Assembly (NCBI RefSeq): GCF_022827545.1
Contig: NZ_CP094669.1
Location: 3,252,001-3,316,000 of the forward strand
DNA: 64,000 bases
Source of the DNA: Hymenobacter tibetensis
Lineage (GTDB): Bacteria; Bacteroidota; Bacteroidia; Cytophagales; Hymenobacteraceae
Direction: 5' to 3'
The number at the start of each line of letters is the position of its first letter. Position 1 is the stretch's first letter. This document shows positions 55,998-64,000 of this stretch, in pieces. A program made the translations under genes and the position numbers. A model generated the notes under the pieces. It was given only the letters and a program-made list of their open reading frames with translations, was not told where the DNA came from and did no database searches.

Positions 55998-58640
55998 ATG
56001 ACAAACAACCACACTGCTCGTAACACTCCAGCCGGCCTTTCCGGGTTGGCTTCGCTTACCGAGCAGGTGCTGCAGATGATGCCCTTAGCGGTGCTAGCGC
56101 TTGATAAGCAAGGCATACTTCAACTGGTCAATCCGGAAGCGGCGCGCTTGTTGGGCCGCACCGCCGACGAGCTGCAAGGCCAGGCACTCGCTCAGGTAGT
56201 GCCGGCCAGCTTCCCAGCCGAATTGCAGCTAGCGTTGCAGGAGGCTATACAGTCTTCGGGTTCTGTAACCGGGCAATTCTTTCTATCTGATTTTCAGCAG
56301 TGGATAGAAATGAGCACTGCCACCACCCCCACCCAACTACTGGTTTTCTGGCACGACATCACCCGTCTGATCAAGCAGCAAAACCATCCCCAAGTGCCGG
56401 CGCCTCAACATGAACCGCATTCTGCAGTGGAAGCGCAGACCAGCGAGGCCTTGTTGAGCGCGGCTGAGCAGGCAGCACAGGCCGGCAGCTACGAAGTCGA
56501 CCTAGCCAATATGACGTTTCGCTTCTCGGGCGGTATGTTTCTCTTGTTTGGCGAAGAACCGCAGTCGTTCGTGCCCAACTTGGCCTATGTCAATGCCCGC
56601 TCGCACCCAGAAGACGCGGCAGCCATCCAACAGATTCTGGACCAGGCTATCCTGAACCGAACTCCCTACTACTATCGCCGCCGTATTTATCGCTCGGATG
56701 GGCAGCAGCGCACCCTGGAGGCTCACGGCAATGTGCTTTATGGCCCGTCGGCCGAACCCGTGAAGCTTCTCGGCACGGTGCACGATGTGACTGAACGCGA
56801 CCGAGCAGAAGCAGAACTTCACTCTGCCAACCGCACCATTCAGCGCATGCTCCATGGCTCGCCCGCGGCTATCTGCTTGCTGGAGGCCCGCCGCGACGAG
56901 CAAACTGGTGCCATCATCGATTTCGTTTTTCGTGGGGTCAACCGGGCCGCGCAGATTCTGAACCAGAAAAGCGAAGCTGAATTGTTGGGCCACGGCCTGC
57001 TGGAGTTTTTCCCAGGAGTGCGCGAAGTCCTTTTCGAGAGATATGTGCAGGTGGTGGAAACCGGCGACTCCTGGCGCAGTGAACAACGCTACTCCGGAGA
57101 GCATTACCTGGACCGGTGGTTCGACGTGTCGGCGGTGAAAAACGAGGACGGTATCATCCTGACTTTTCTCGACATCACGGCGCAGAAGCAGACGGAAAGC
57201 CAGCTGCAACAAGCCAATGCGTGGCTCACGGTGCTGCTCGACACCGGCCAAACCCAGATTGGGTACTACCAGGCCGTTCGGGATGAAGCAGGACAACTCG
57301 TTGATTTCACCGTGGACACGGTCAACTCCGCCATAATCGGCATTACCTCCAAGATCAACACCCCGCATATCCGGCTAACGCAGGTGCTGCCGGGCATCAA
57401 AGAGCATCCTTCGTGGCAGCACATCATCCAAGTAATGGAAACGGGCGAACCCCAGCGCCACGAAGAATATTACGACTTCCCAGACGTGAAGGGGTGGTTC
57501 GATATTGCCTACCATCGGCTGGAAGACGGCTTTTTTTCGCAGTCATTTGAAACCACTTCTCGCAAACAGGTCGAGCAGGAACTAGTCAAAAACCTGGCCT
57601 TACTACAGCAGTCCGAAGAAATAGCCCAGATAGGCAGTTGGGAGTACGAAGTGCCGACGGGTGCCTTCCGCTGGTCGGCGGGGATGTACCGCCTGTTTGG
57701 TTTGCCACTCAACACGCCGGTCACGCCGTCCACCTATCAGGAGAAGGTGATAGAGGAAGACGTGCCTGTAGCCGAGCAACTTGTCCGCTGCTTGATACAG
57801 GGCACCGGTAGTGTAGAAGAAACCTTACGCATTCGGGTGGATGGGCAAGTGAAAACCCTGCGTATTAAGGCCCACCCCTTACACGACGAACACGGACAGT
57901 TGACCCGCATCCTGGGCATCGACTTGGATATCAGCCAGGTCAAGCAGTTGGAAGCCGAGAACCTACACTTGCGCCTACAGCAGCAGCAGCGCCTGTTTGA
58001 TGCCGTGCTGGAAGCACAGGAAGTGGAGCGTAAGCGCATTGCGGAAAGCCTGCACAACGGCGTGGGCCAGTTGCTGTACGCTACCAAGCTACGCCTAGAT
58101 CAGCTCCGCTTATACTTCCCGCAAAAGCCCGTAGCCCCAGCTCTGGTGGCCGCCCGCCGTGAGGCCGACCAGCTATTGGCCGAAGCTATTAGCCAGACCC
58201 GGGCCCTCTCGCATGAGCTAATGCCCACTGTTTTAAAAGAATTCGGCTTGGCAACGGCCGTCCAGGACATTTGCCGCCACTTAAGCAGTCCGTCGCTTCA
58301 GCTGCATGGCCACGTTGTGTTGGATACGGCATTGCCTCCCAACATGGAACTGGCCCTGTATCGGATGACTCAAGAGCTAGCCCAAAATATCGTCAAACAT
58401 GCCGAGGGCGCTACGGAAGCCAGCTTGGAAGTGGAAACTACCCCCGGCTTTGTACTACTGCGCGCCGCTGACAATGGGCTAGGATTTATTGATGATTTAG
58501 CTGCTAGCTCGGGTTTAGGCCTGCGCAGCATCCGCGACCGGGTGCAGTTGCTAGGCGGTACTATGGAAATAAACTCGGCGCCTGCCTCCGGCAGCTACGT
58601 TCGGATCCGCCTTCCTCTGCCCGGCACTACCAGCTCTTAA
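55998..58640 (+). CDS. Multi-PAS sensor histidine kinase
   Basis: An 880-residue kinase without membrane helices. Five PAS-like domains appear to occupy about 20-120, 150-275, 280-400, 405-515 and 525-655, with typical AEAELHSANRTIQRML-type linkers between them. The dimerisation block ERKRIAESLHNGVGQLLYATKLRL puts the phosphorylated His at 686. The ATPase domain ends with LAQNIVKHAEG, ADNGLGF and SGLGLRSIRDRVQLLGG. The kinase core closely resembles the one at 31680-33665 (same LHNGVGQLLYATKL), so they probably arose by duplication. No response regulator is adjacent. Confidence 0.93.
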   Translation: MTNNHTARNTPAGLSGLASLTEQVLQMMPLAVLALDKQGILQLVNPEAARLLGRTADELQGQALAQVVPASFPAELQLALQEAIQSSGSVTGQFFLSDFQQWIEMSTATTPTQLLVFWHDITRLIKQQNHPQVPAPQHEPHSAVEAQTSEALLSAAEQAAQAGSYEVDLANMTFRFSGGMFLLFGEEPQSFVPNLAYVNARSHPEDAAAIQQILDQAILNRTPYYYRRRIYRSDGQQRTLEAHGNVLYGPSAEPVKLLGTVHDVTERDRAEAELHSANRTIQRMLHGSPAAICLLEARRDEQTGAIIDFVFRGVNRAAQILNQKSEAELLGHGLLEFFPGVREVLFERYVQVVETGDSWRSEQRYSGEHYLDRWFDVSAVKNEDGIILTFLDITAQKQTESQLQQANAWLTVLLDTGQTQIGYYQAVRDEAGQLVDFTVDTVNSAIIGITSKINTPHIRLTQVLPGIKEHPSWQHIIQVMETGEPQRHEEYYDFPDVKGWFDIAYHRLEDGFFSQSFETTSRKQVEQELVKNLALLQQSEEIAQIGSWEYEVPTGAFRWSAGMYRLFGLPLNTPVTPSTYQEKVIEEDVPVAEQLVRCLIQGTGSVEETLRIRVDGQVKTLRIKAHPLHDEHGQLTRILGIDLDISQVKQLEAENLHLRLQQQQRLFDAVLEAQEVERKRIAESLHNGVGQLLYATKLRLDQLRLYFPQKPVAPALVAARREADQLLAEAISQTRALSHELMPTVLKEFGLATAVQDICRHLSSPSLQLHGHVVLDTALPPNMELALYRMTQELAQNIVKHAEGATEASLEVETTPGFVLLRAADNGLGFIDDLAASSGLGLRSIRDRVQLLGGTMEINSAPASGSYVRIRLPLPGTTSS

Positions 58641-58766
58641 CCAGGGCAATGTTCAACCAAACACCAGCAGCGTAGCAGGCCCCCGCATAAGGCAGCGGCT
58701 AACGGCGGCCTTAGTCTTACGCTGCTCTGGCTAGCGGTAGAGCAACCTATATAGTTGTGTTTATGG

Positions 58767-58798
58767 GAACTACCTGAAGCATATGCTTCAGGTAGTTC
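58767..58798. repeat. Perfect 32-bp palindrome without spacer
   Basis: The two 16-base halves (GAACTACCTGAAGCAT and its complement) meet directly. No T-run lies on either side. It is about 125 bases before the TonB receptor gene. Confidence 0.8.
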
Positions 58799-58822
58799 GG
58801 TGTGTAAAGCCCTTGACAATTC

Positions 58823-58840
58823 GATAATGAAAATATTTTC
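58823..58840. promoter_or_regulatory. Candidate Fur-type box before the TonB receptor
   Basis: GATAATGAAAATATTTTC is AT-rich with a GAAAATATTTTC palindromic core and matches about two thirds of the classical Fur consensus. It overlaps a possible promoter (TTGACA at 58813). The function of the next gene (siderophore uptake) makes iron control plausible. Confidence 0.35.
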
Positions 58841-58921
58841 AAAGCTATTTTGAATTCATCTAAATAGACACGTGCTTTGCATTGTTTTTAATCAGTCTAA
58901 ACAAGCCAACCGCGCTGTTCA

Positions 58922-61489
58922 ATGTCCCGATCTGCTTTACTACTACTTCTTTCGCTGCCACTTAGTGGTGTTGCTCATGCTCTTCCGCTTACCGTTGCTA
59001 CCAGCCCACGTATTGCTTCTGCCGTTGCAGGAGCCGATGATCCGGTACGGCGCGGGTGGTTAACGGGCAAGGTTAGCGACGCAGCAGGCAAGCCGGTGGA
59101 AGGCGTAACAGTGGCATTGAAAGGCACGTCGTTTGGTACCAGCACTGCCGCGGACGGTAACTTCCGGCTATCGGCCCAAGCCGGTTCTTATGAGTTGGTC
59201 GTGACCAGCATCGGGTATGTGGCCCAGGAGGTTCCGGTGACCGTAACGGGCGGCGAAAGCACCCCGGTACCGGCTTTCACGCTGGCGGCGAGCAACCAGA
59301 ACCTATCGGAGGTAACCGTGACGGGCGCCAAGTCGTTGAACCAGCGCACGGTGAGCGTAGGCAAGCTGCCCGTAGCCACCCTCGACCTGCCCCAAAGCGC
59401 CGTAACCGTAGAGCGCGAAGTGCTAGAGCAGCAGCAGGTGCTGCGCCTCTCCGATGCCCTTGTGAACGTGAGCGGCTTGTACGTAACCAGCACTACGGGC
59501 GGTACGCAGGAAGAATTGGGCAGCCGCGGCTTTGCGTACGGCAGCAACAACACCTTCAAAAACGGGGTCCGCTTCAACAACGGCGTGATGCCGGAAGCCA
59601 GCTCGCTGGAGCGCATGGAAGTGCTGAAAGGCAGCGCGGCTATTCTCTATGGCAACGTAGCAGCTGGGGGCGTGCTAAACCTCGTAACCAAGAAGCCCCA
59701 ATTTGAAAAGGGTGGTTCTGTAGGGCTGCGCGTGGGCAGCTTCGGCCTCTGGAAGCCTATTGTTGATGTATACGGCGCAGTAGGAAACAGCGAGAAAGTG
59801 GCATTCCGCCTGAATGGCACCTACGAAACCGCCAACAGCTTCCGCGACGGAGTGGAATCCAACCGTGTGTACGTGAACCCCTCCCTCCTCTTCGAGCTGA
59901 CGCCCAAAACCACGCTGATTCTGGAAGGCGACTATCTGCGCGACAACCGCACGCCCGACTACGGCATTGGCTCTATCGATTACCAAATTCAGGAGTCGCG
60001 CACCCGCTTCCTGAACGTACCCGGCGCCGACAACGCGACCAACCAAACCAGCGCTACTGCCACGCTCAGCAGCCGCCTCAATGATGCCTGGCAGATACGC
60101 GCAGTAGGCGCCTTCCAGCGCTACGACAACGAACTGCGCAGCGCCACGCGTCCGGTGGGGGTTATTACTCCGGGCCCAACCTACGGCAACTTGGTCCGGG
60201 GCTTGCAGCGCACCGAAACGGCCGAGAACTATTACCTCGCCCAGCTCGACCTGACTGGCACTTTCCGCACGGGCTTCTTGGGTCATACGCTGTTGGTGGG
60301 TGCCGATGCCGACCAGTATCAGAGCTCTACCATTGGCTATACCAACCCAGCGTCTGCCTCCCGGCCCACAACCGCGGTTAGCACCTACGACATCATCAGC
60401 CTGCTAGACCCCAACAAATCCATAGAGCAGCCCGTCGAGCGCCTATCAAGCTTCAACGAGTTGGTACGCAACTCCTTAACCAAGGGCAACACGCGTCGGG
60501 CGGGTTTCTATGTGCAGGACTTGCTGAGCGTATCCGACAAAGTGAAGGTATTGGCTGGCGTGCGTTGGAGCTACCAGGAAACGCCCAGCGACGTGTTCAA
60601 CTACAACACCATCGCCAATATCAACAACAGAACGGCCAACACCTATGTGGTAAACCGGCGCTTCGACAATGCCTTCTCGCCACGCTTAGGGGTGGTGTAT
60701 CAACCGATCAAAACCAGCTCCGTATTTGCTTCTTACTCCAATTCCTTCACCCCCAACACCGGAGTGGACCTGGAAGGCAAAACACTAGCTCCTTCTCTGA
60801 TCGACCAGTATGAAGTAGGCATCAAGAACGACCTCTTCAAAGGGGCGTTGTCGGCCAACGTAACGGCCTACCGCATTGTAAACAGCAACCAGGCGCAGGG
60901 CATCCTGCCCACCGACCCTCGCTTTGCCACAGCTGCCACGGCTAGCCCACAAGAGCTAGCGGGCCAAGTAACCAGCAAAGGGGTGGAAGTGGACGTGCAA
61001 AGCAAGCCAATGATGGGCTGGACATTGATTACGGGCTACAGCTACAACCACACCGCCTACACCAAAAGCAATATCTATGAAGACGGCAGCCGCCTGCGCT
61101 ACAACCCAGCGCATACCGCCAACTTCAGCTTGTTCTACAACTTCAGCCACTCTTTCGACAACACCTTCCTTCGTGGCCTGACGGCGGGCGTTACCAGCTA
61201 CTACGTGGGCGACAAGCTGGCGGGCCGCAACAGCCGTTTCCTTAACCCGGCTACCGGCAAACCGTGGGTGGACGCCAGCGGCAACCCCTCCGCCGATGTC
61301 AACAAGTTTATCAGCATCCCGAATTACACCCTCTTCGATGCCTCGCTTGGCTACACGTTTGAACGGTTTTCGGTACGGGTGAAACTAGCCAACATCCTGG
61401 ATGAGCTGAGCTACAACCTGCACGACGACAACAGCGTGAACCCCATTGCCCCTCGCAACTTCTCGGCAACGGCCAACTACCGGTTCTAG
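58922..61489 (+). CDS. TonB-dependent siderophore receptor
   Basis: An 855-residue outer-membrane receptor. The signal peptide MSRSALLLLLSLPLSGVAHA is followed by a CarboxypepD-regulatory-like domain (about 45-125: GWLTGKVSDAAGKPVEGVTV), a plug domain (about 150-260: QQQVLRLSDALVNVSG, MEVLKGSAAILYGNVAAGGVLNLV) and a 22-stranded barrel ending in ATANYRF with the terminal Phe. The plug is of the FhuE/FpvA siderophore class. It imports a ferric chelate using TonB energy. A PepSY-type protein follows, which is common next to such receptors. Confidence 0.95.
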   Translation: MSRSALLLLLSLPLSGVAHALPLTVATSPRIASAVAGADDPVRRGWLTGKVSDAAGKPVEGVTVALKGTSFGTSTAADGNFRLSAQAGSYELVVTSIGYVAQEVPVTVTGGESTPVPAFTLAASNQNLSEVTVTGAKSLNQRTVSVGKLPVATLDLPQSAVTVEREVLEQQQVLRLSDALVNVSGLYVTSTTGGTQEELGSRGFAYGSNNTFKNGVRFNNGVMPEASSLERMEVLKGSAAILYGNVAAGGVLNLVTKKPQFEKGGSVGLRVGSFGLWKPIVDVYGAVGNSEKVAFRLNGTYETANSFRDGVESNRVYVNPSLLFELTPKTTLILEGDYLRDNRTPDYGIGSIDYQIQESRTRFLNVPGADNATNQTSATATLSSRLNDAWQIRAVGAFQRYDNELRSATRPVGVITPGPTYGNLVRGLQRTETAENYYLAQLDLTGTFRTGFLGHTLLVGADADQYQSSTIGYTNPASASRPTTAVSTYDIISLLDPNKSIEQPVERLSSFNELVRNSLTKGNTRRAGFYVQDLLSVSDKVKVLAGVRWSYQETPSDVFNYNTIANINNRTANTYVVNRRFDNAFSPRLGVVYQPIKTSSVFASYSNSFTPNTGVDLEGKTLAPSLIDQYEVGIKNDLFKGALSANVTAYRIVNSNQAQGILPTDPRFATAATASPQELAGQVTSKGVEVDVQSKPMMGWTLITGYSYNHTAYTKSNIYEDGSRLRYNPAHTANFSLFYNFSHSFDNTFLRGLTAGVTSYYVGDKLAGRNSRFLNPATGKPWVDASGNPSADVNKFISIPNYTLFDASLGYTFERFSVRVKLANILDELSYNLHDDNSVNPIAPRNFSATANYRF

Positions 61490-61532
61490 GACAACGCAGT
61501 AGAACCCATAAGTAAGAGGTGAGTGAAGGAAG

Positions 61533-61573
61533 CCCAGAAAGAGCCAACTGCAATTGGTTGTTTTCTGGGTTTT
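61533..61573 (+). terminator. Hairpin between TonB receptor and PepSY gene
   Basis: CCCAGAAA and TTTCTGGG arms with an inner CAAC/GTTG pair, followed by TTTTCTG. It may reduce read-through into the PepSY gene. Confidence 0.55.
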
Positions 61574-61617
61574 CTGCCGAAATTCACTAGCAGATTCCGT
61601 CTTTAACAGTATCGAGT

Positions 61618-62913
61618 ATGAAAATCTTCTTTCGCAATATTCACCTGTATCTGAGTTTGGTCTCGGGCCTTGTTATTGCCGTGGTGTGCTTTACGGGTGG
61701 GGTGCTGGTTTTCGAGAAAGAGCTAGAGCAAGCCTGGCACCGGGAGCGGTACTTCGTGACCCCGCCAACCACTCCGCGCCAGCCACTAGCCCAACTCACA
61801 GCGGCGGTGAAAGCCTATAAGCCAGACGCTAAAATCACGGGGATGAAGGTGTACGCCGACCCAACCCGTACTGTTGAAGTCAGCTTGGCAGGGGCGCCCG
61901 GCGGCCCCAGCGGCGAGCGTAAAGGCGAAGGAGCGGGTAAAGAAGGGCGTGCCGGCCGTGAAAGCCACGCGGAAGGCGGCCCAGGGGCCCGCTCGGAAGC
62001 GGGCGGCCAGCTTGGTGCGCAAGGCCGGGGCGGCAAAGGCCCCGAAGCCAAAGGCGGTAAAGGCGGTGGCGAAGGTGGCCGAGGCCCGATAGTGTTCGTG
62101 AATCCGTACACTGCGGCCGTCATGGGCGAGTTAAACTACCGGGAAACGTTCTTCTTCACGATGATGGCCCTGCACCGCGGCATGGTGGGCGGCCCCATCG
62201 GCAAGCTGATAGTGGGCGTTAGCACCGTGATGTTCCTGTTCATTATCGGGACGGGTATTGTGCTATGGTGGCCTGCCACGCGCAACGCCGTACGGCAGCG
62301 CCTGACGGTGAAATGGAACGGCAACTGGAAGCGCGTCAACCACGACTTGCACATTGTGCTCGGGTTCTACTCGGCGCTTTTCCTCTTCATCTTCGCCTTC
62401 ACTGGCTTGGCTTGGTCGTTTGAGTGGTTCAACAAAGGCATTTATGCGGTTACGAACTCGCCTATGCAACGGCCAGAGCCTCCTACTTCTGCCGCGCCAA
62501 CAGTGGCTGATGCCGCGGCCCTCACGCCGGATGCCGCCTTCACCCTAGCCCGGCAGCAGGCCCCTACCGCCGAGTATTATTCTCTGCAGCTACCCAAAGA
62601 TTCCACTGGTAGCATCAAAGTAGCCACGCTACGGCCGGGGGCCAGCTACGAAAACGCCACCGACGAGGTGTATTTAGACCAGTACACGGGCCAGGTAATC
62701 AGTCAGCAAACCTACGAACAGCGCAACCTGGGCCAGCGCGTACGTGGCATGTTCAAGCCCGTGCATACCGGCTCTATCTTCGGCCTGCCTTCCAAAATCA
62801 TCAGCCTGATTGTTTGCCTGCTGGGTGTCACCTTCCCCATTACGGGCACTATTATGTGGCTGAACCGGCTGCGCAAAGCCAAGAAAAAGCAAGCCAAGCT
62901 AGTGGCCGCGTAA
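61618..62913 (+). CDS. PepSY-domain membrane protein
   Basis: A 431-residue protein with an N-terminal membrane helix (YLSLVSGLVIAVVCFTGGVLVFEKEL), two or three more helices (TVMFLFIIGTGIVLWWP; YSALFLFIFAFTGLAWSFEWF; IISLIVCLLGVTFPITGTIMWL) and PepSY parts. It belongs to the iron-uptake-associated PepSY-TM group, which is thought to reduce ferric siderophores or process them in the periplasm. Residues about 91-157 form a Gly/Lys/Glu/Arg-rich insert that is unusual for the family. Its position after the siderophore receptor supports a joint role. Confidence 0.88.
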   Translation: MKIFFRNIHLYLSLVSGLVIAVVCFTGGVLVFEKELEQAWHRERYFVTPPTTPRQPLAQLTAAVKAYKPDAKITGMKVYADPTRTVEVSLAGAPGGPSGERKGEGAGKEGRAGRESHAEGGPGARSEAGGQLGAQGRGGKGPEAKGGKGGGEGGRGPIVFVNPYTAAVMGELNYRETFFFTMMALHRGMVGGPIGKLIVGVSTVMFLFIIGTGIVLWWPATRNAVRQRLTVKWNGNWKRVNHDLHIVLGFYSALFLFIFAFTGLAWSFEWFNKGIYAVTNSPMQRPEPPTSAAPTVADAAALTPDAAFTLARQQAPTAEYYSLQLPKDSTGSIKVATLRPGASYENATDEVYLDQYTGQVISQQTYEQRNLGQRVRGMFKPVHTGSIFGLPSKIISLIVCLLGVTFPITGTIMWLNRLRKAKKKQAKLVAA

Positions 62914-62983
62914 TTCGCGTTCGGAAAGCAACGGAGGGCAAGTCCGTCGTAAAAAGCGCGAGCTACTCCTCTGCATAACCTAT

Positions 62984-63020
62984 AAAGCGTCAGGCAATTG
63001 TAGCCTGACGCTTTTATTTT
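62984..63020 (+). terminator. Terminator after the PepSY gene
   Basis: A 12-bp perfect stem (AAAGCGTCAGGC, 7-base loop) followed by TTATTTTG. Confidence 0.87.
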
Positions 63021-63158
63021 GTCTGGCTAAACGCCGTTGGCTGCACCACGGAGCCTGTGCTTCGCGTATCGTTGTAGGGTGTGGTGGCGGCAAAATCGAG
63101 CTGTAGCACTACCGCCTCCGCCCGTTCAACCCTACTTTGCCCTTCCTACTTCCCGAGC

Positions 63159-64000
63159 ATGCCCACTACTTCCAAACCAGCCCTTCCCGAAAACCGCGTT
63201 GTGGCCCTACTGCGCCGAGCCGGCCTGCTCGACTGGTTTCTAGTGGGGTTGATGGTAGCCGTAGGGCTAGCCTATCTGCTGCCGGGCGTAGGCAGCAAAG
63301 CCAGCCCGGTGCCTTGGAAGCTACTGACAACGGCAGGCGTGGCCCTCATTTTCTTTTTCTATGGCTTACGACTAAACCTGGACAAGATGAAGGCTGGGCT
63401 GCGTAACTGGCGGCTGCACACGGTAGTACAACTCACCACTTTCGTGGTATTTCCCTTGTTGGCGCTGGCCGTGCGGCCGTTTTTTGGCAGCGAAAAGGCC
63501 GATTTGCTCTGGCAAAGTATTTTCTTTCTTTGCACCCTGCCTAGCACGGTTTCTACGTCGGTGGTCATGGTGGGCATTGCCGGTGGCAACCTACCCGCAG
63601 CCATCTTCAATGCCAGTATTAGCAGCCTGCTCGGCATCTTCCTCACCCCCATCTGGACCAGCCTGATCCTGCACACCGGCACTGGGGGCGGCCAACTGTG
63701 GGGGCTCGCGCTGGACTTAACTTGGCAGGTGGTGCTACCCGTGGTAGCGGGCGTTCTGCTCAACCATCGGTTCGGGAGCTTCGCTGAGCGGCACCGCCAG
63801 TCCTTACGCACCTTCGACCAGGTCATCATTCTGCTCATCGTCTTCACCTCGTTTTGCGAATCCTTTGCCGAAGGTGTTTTCACTAGCTACGTACCCACCG
63901 ACGTGGTGCTGCTAGGGCTGGGCATGGTGGCGTTGTACTTGTTGATTTTCGGGTTGGTCTGGGGCTTGAGCGGGGTACTGGGCTTTGCGCGTGAAGACCG
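63159..64000 (+). CDS. Bile acid:sodium symporter-like protein, YfeH type (cut by window edge)
   Basis: The first 280 residues are visible from the ATG at 63159 (MPTTSKPALPENRVV). The protein is polytopic, with the family's helix pattern: GLLDWFLVGLMVAVGLAYLL, GVALIFFFYGLRLNLDKM, FLCTLPSTVSTSVVMVGIAGGN and AIFNASISSLLGIFLTPIW. The segment TLPSTVSTSV and the N-A-S-I helix are typical of the YfeH/SBF-like branch of the bile acid:sodium symporter superfamily. The substrate is not known. The C-terminus is outside the window. Confidence 0.85.
   Translation, partial: MPTTSKPALPENRVVALLRRAGLLDWFLVGLMVAVGLAYLLPGVGSKASPVPWKLLTTAGVALIFFFYGLRLNLDKMKAGLRNWRLHTVVQLTTFVVFPLLALAVRPFFGSEKADLLWQSIFFLCTLPSTVSTSVVMVGIAGGNLPAAIFNASISSLLGIFLTPIWTSLILHTGTGGGQLWGLALDLTWQVVLPVVAGVLLNHRFGSFAERHRQSLRTFDQVIILLIVFTSFCESFAEGVFTSYVPTDVVLLGLGMVALYLLIFGLVWGLSGVLGFARED

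Noticed and set aside
61874..62092. Lys/Ala-rich 72-codon frame in the PepSY gene, histone-like in composition
   Set aside because: Composition follows from the low-complexity coding frame. Kept only as an observation.

Overview
The window looks like a chromosomal segment of a GC-rich Bacteroidota of the Hymenobacter type (Cytophagales). Four things point there: TAnnTTTG-type -7 promoter elements, a secreted protein with a C-terminal type IX sorting domain, a TonB-dependent receptor with a CarboxypepD-regulatory-like N-terminus, and the protein families present (MutS2, TIGR02757, DUF4394, CheB/CheR fusions, MFS sugar permease). No phage, integrase, transposase, CRISPR array or rRNA was seen. 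The assignment rests on family recognition and motifs, without database searches.

Layout. 1-2.0 kb (minus): DEAD-box helicase 5' end, GNAT acetyltransferase, THUMP methyltransferase. 2.1-5.6 kb: an accessory patch with two AT-rich genes (a small secreted protein and an acyltransferase) around a coiled-coil membrane protein. 5.7-11.2 kb (plus): sugar permease, murB, and a T9SS-exported phospholipase D-like protein. 11.2-21.6 kb: mostly minus-strand housekeeping genes (rlmF, cupin, mutS2, TIGR02757, LysM/RlpA-like, DUF1622, SUI1, lipid kinase, gap) with kdsB on plus.

21.8-28.4 kb: two identical tRNA-Glu genes with the same promoter core flank a Crp-family regulator, a DUF4260 protein, an OtsA-OtsB fusion for trehalose synthesis, a convergent GH15 hydrolase and a TVP38-type membrane protein. 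28.4-38.2 kb: a DUF421 protein, a large unrecognised exported protein, then a signalling cluster of a PAS histidine kinase and a CheB-CheR-PAS protein on minus with a stand-alone CheB divergent. No flagellar or cheA/cheW genes accompany it, so it probably serves a non-motility signalling role.

38.2-40.6 kb: small stress-type genes, namely a degenerate LigD phosphoesterase-like protein, a STAS protein and a KGG-repeat protein. 40.8-55.6 kb: two MFS exporters, an ABC exporter, an M48-like protease, a DUF4394 lipoprotein, a PhzF-like protein, Fpg glycosylase, an SDR oxidoreductase, a small secreted protein, a TauE/SafE permease and a luciferase-like oxidoreductase. 55.9-64 kb: a second multi-PAS histidine kinase, an iron-type TonB receptor plus PepSY membrane protein, and the start of a bile-acid:sodium-symporter-like protein.

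Non-coding structure stands out. There are a perfect 32-bp-arm inverted repeat at the end of gap, a gapless 32-bp palindrome at 58.77 kb, an 18-bp-arm inverted repeat at 16.37 kb, and short tandem repeats of GGTGA or GGTA type immediately upstream of several minus-strand genes.
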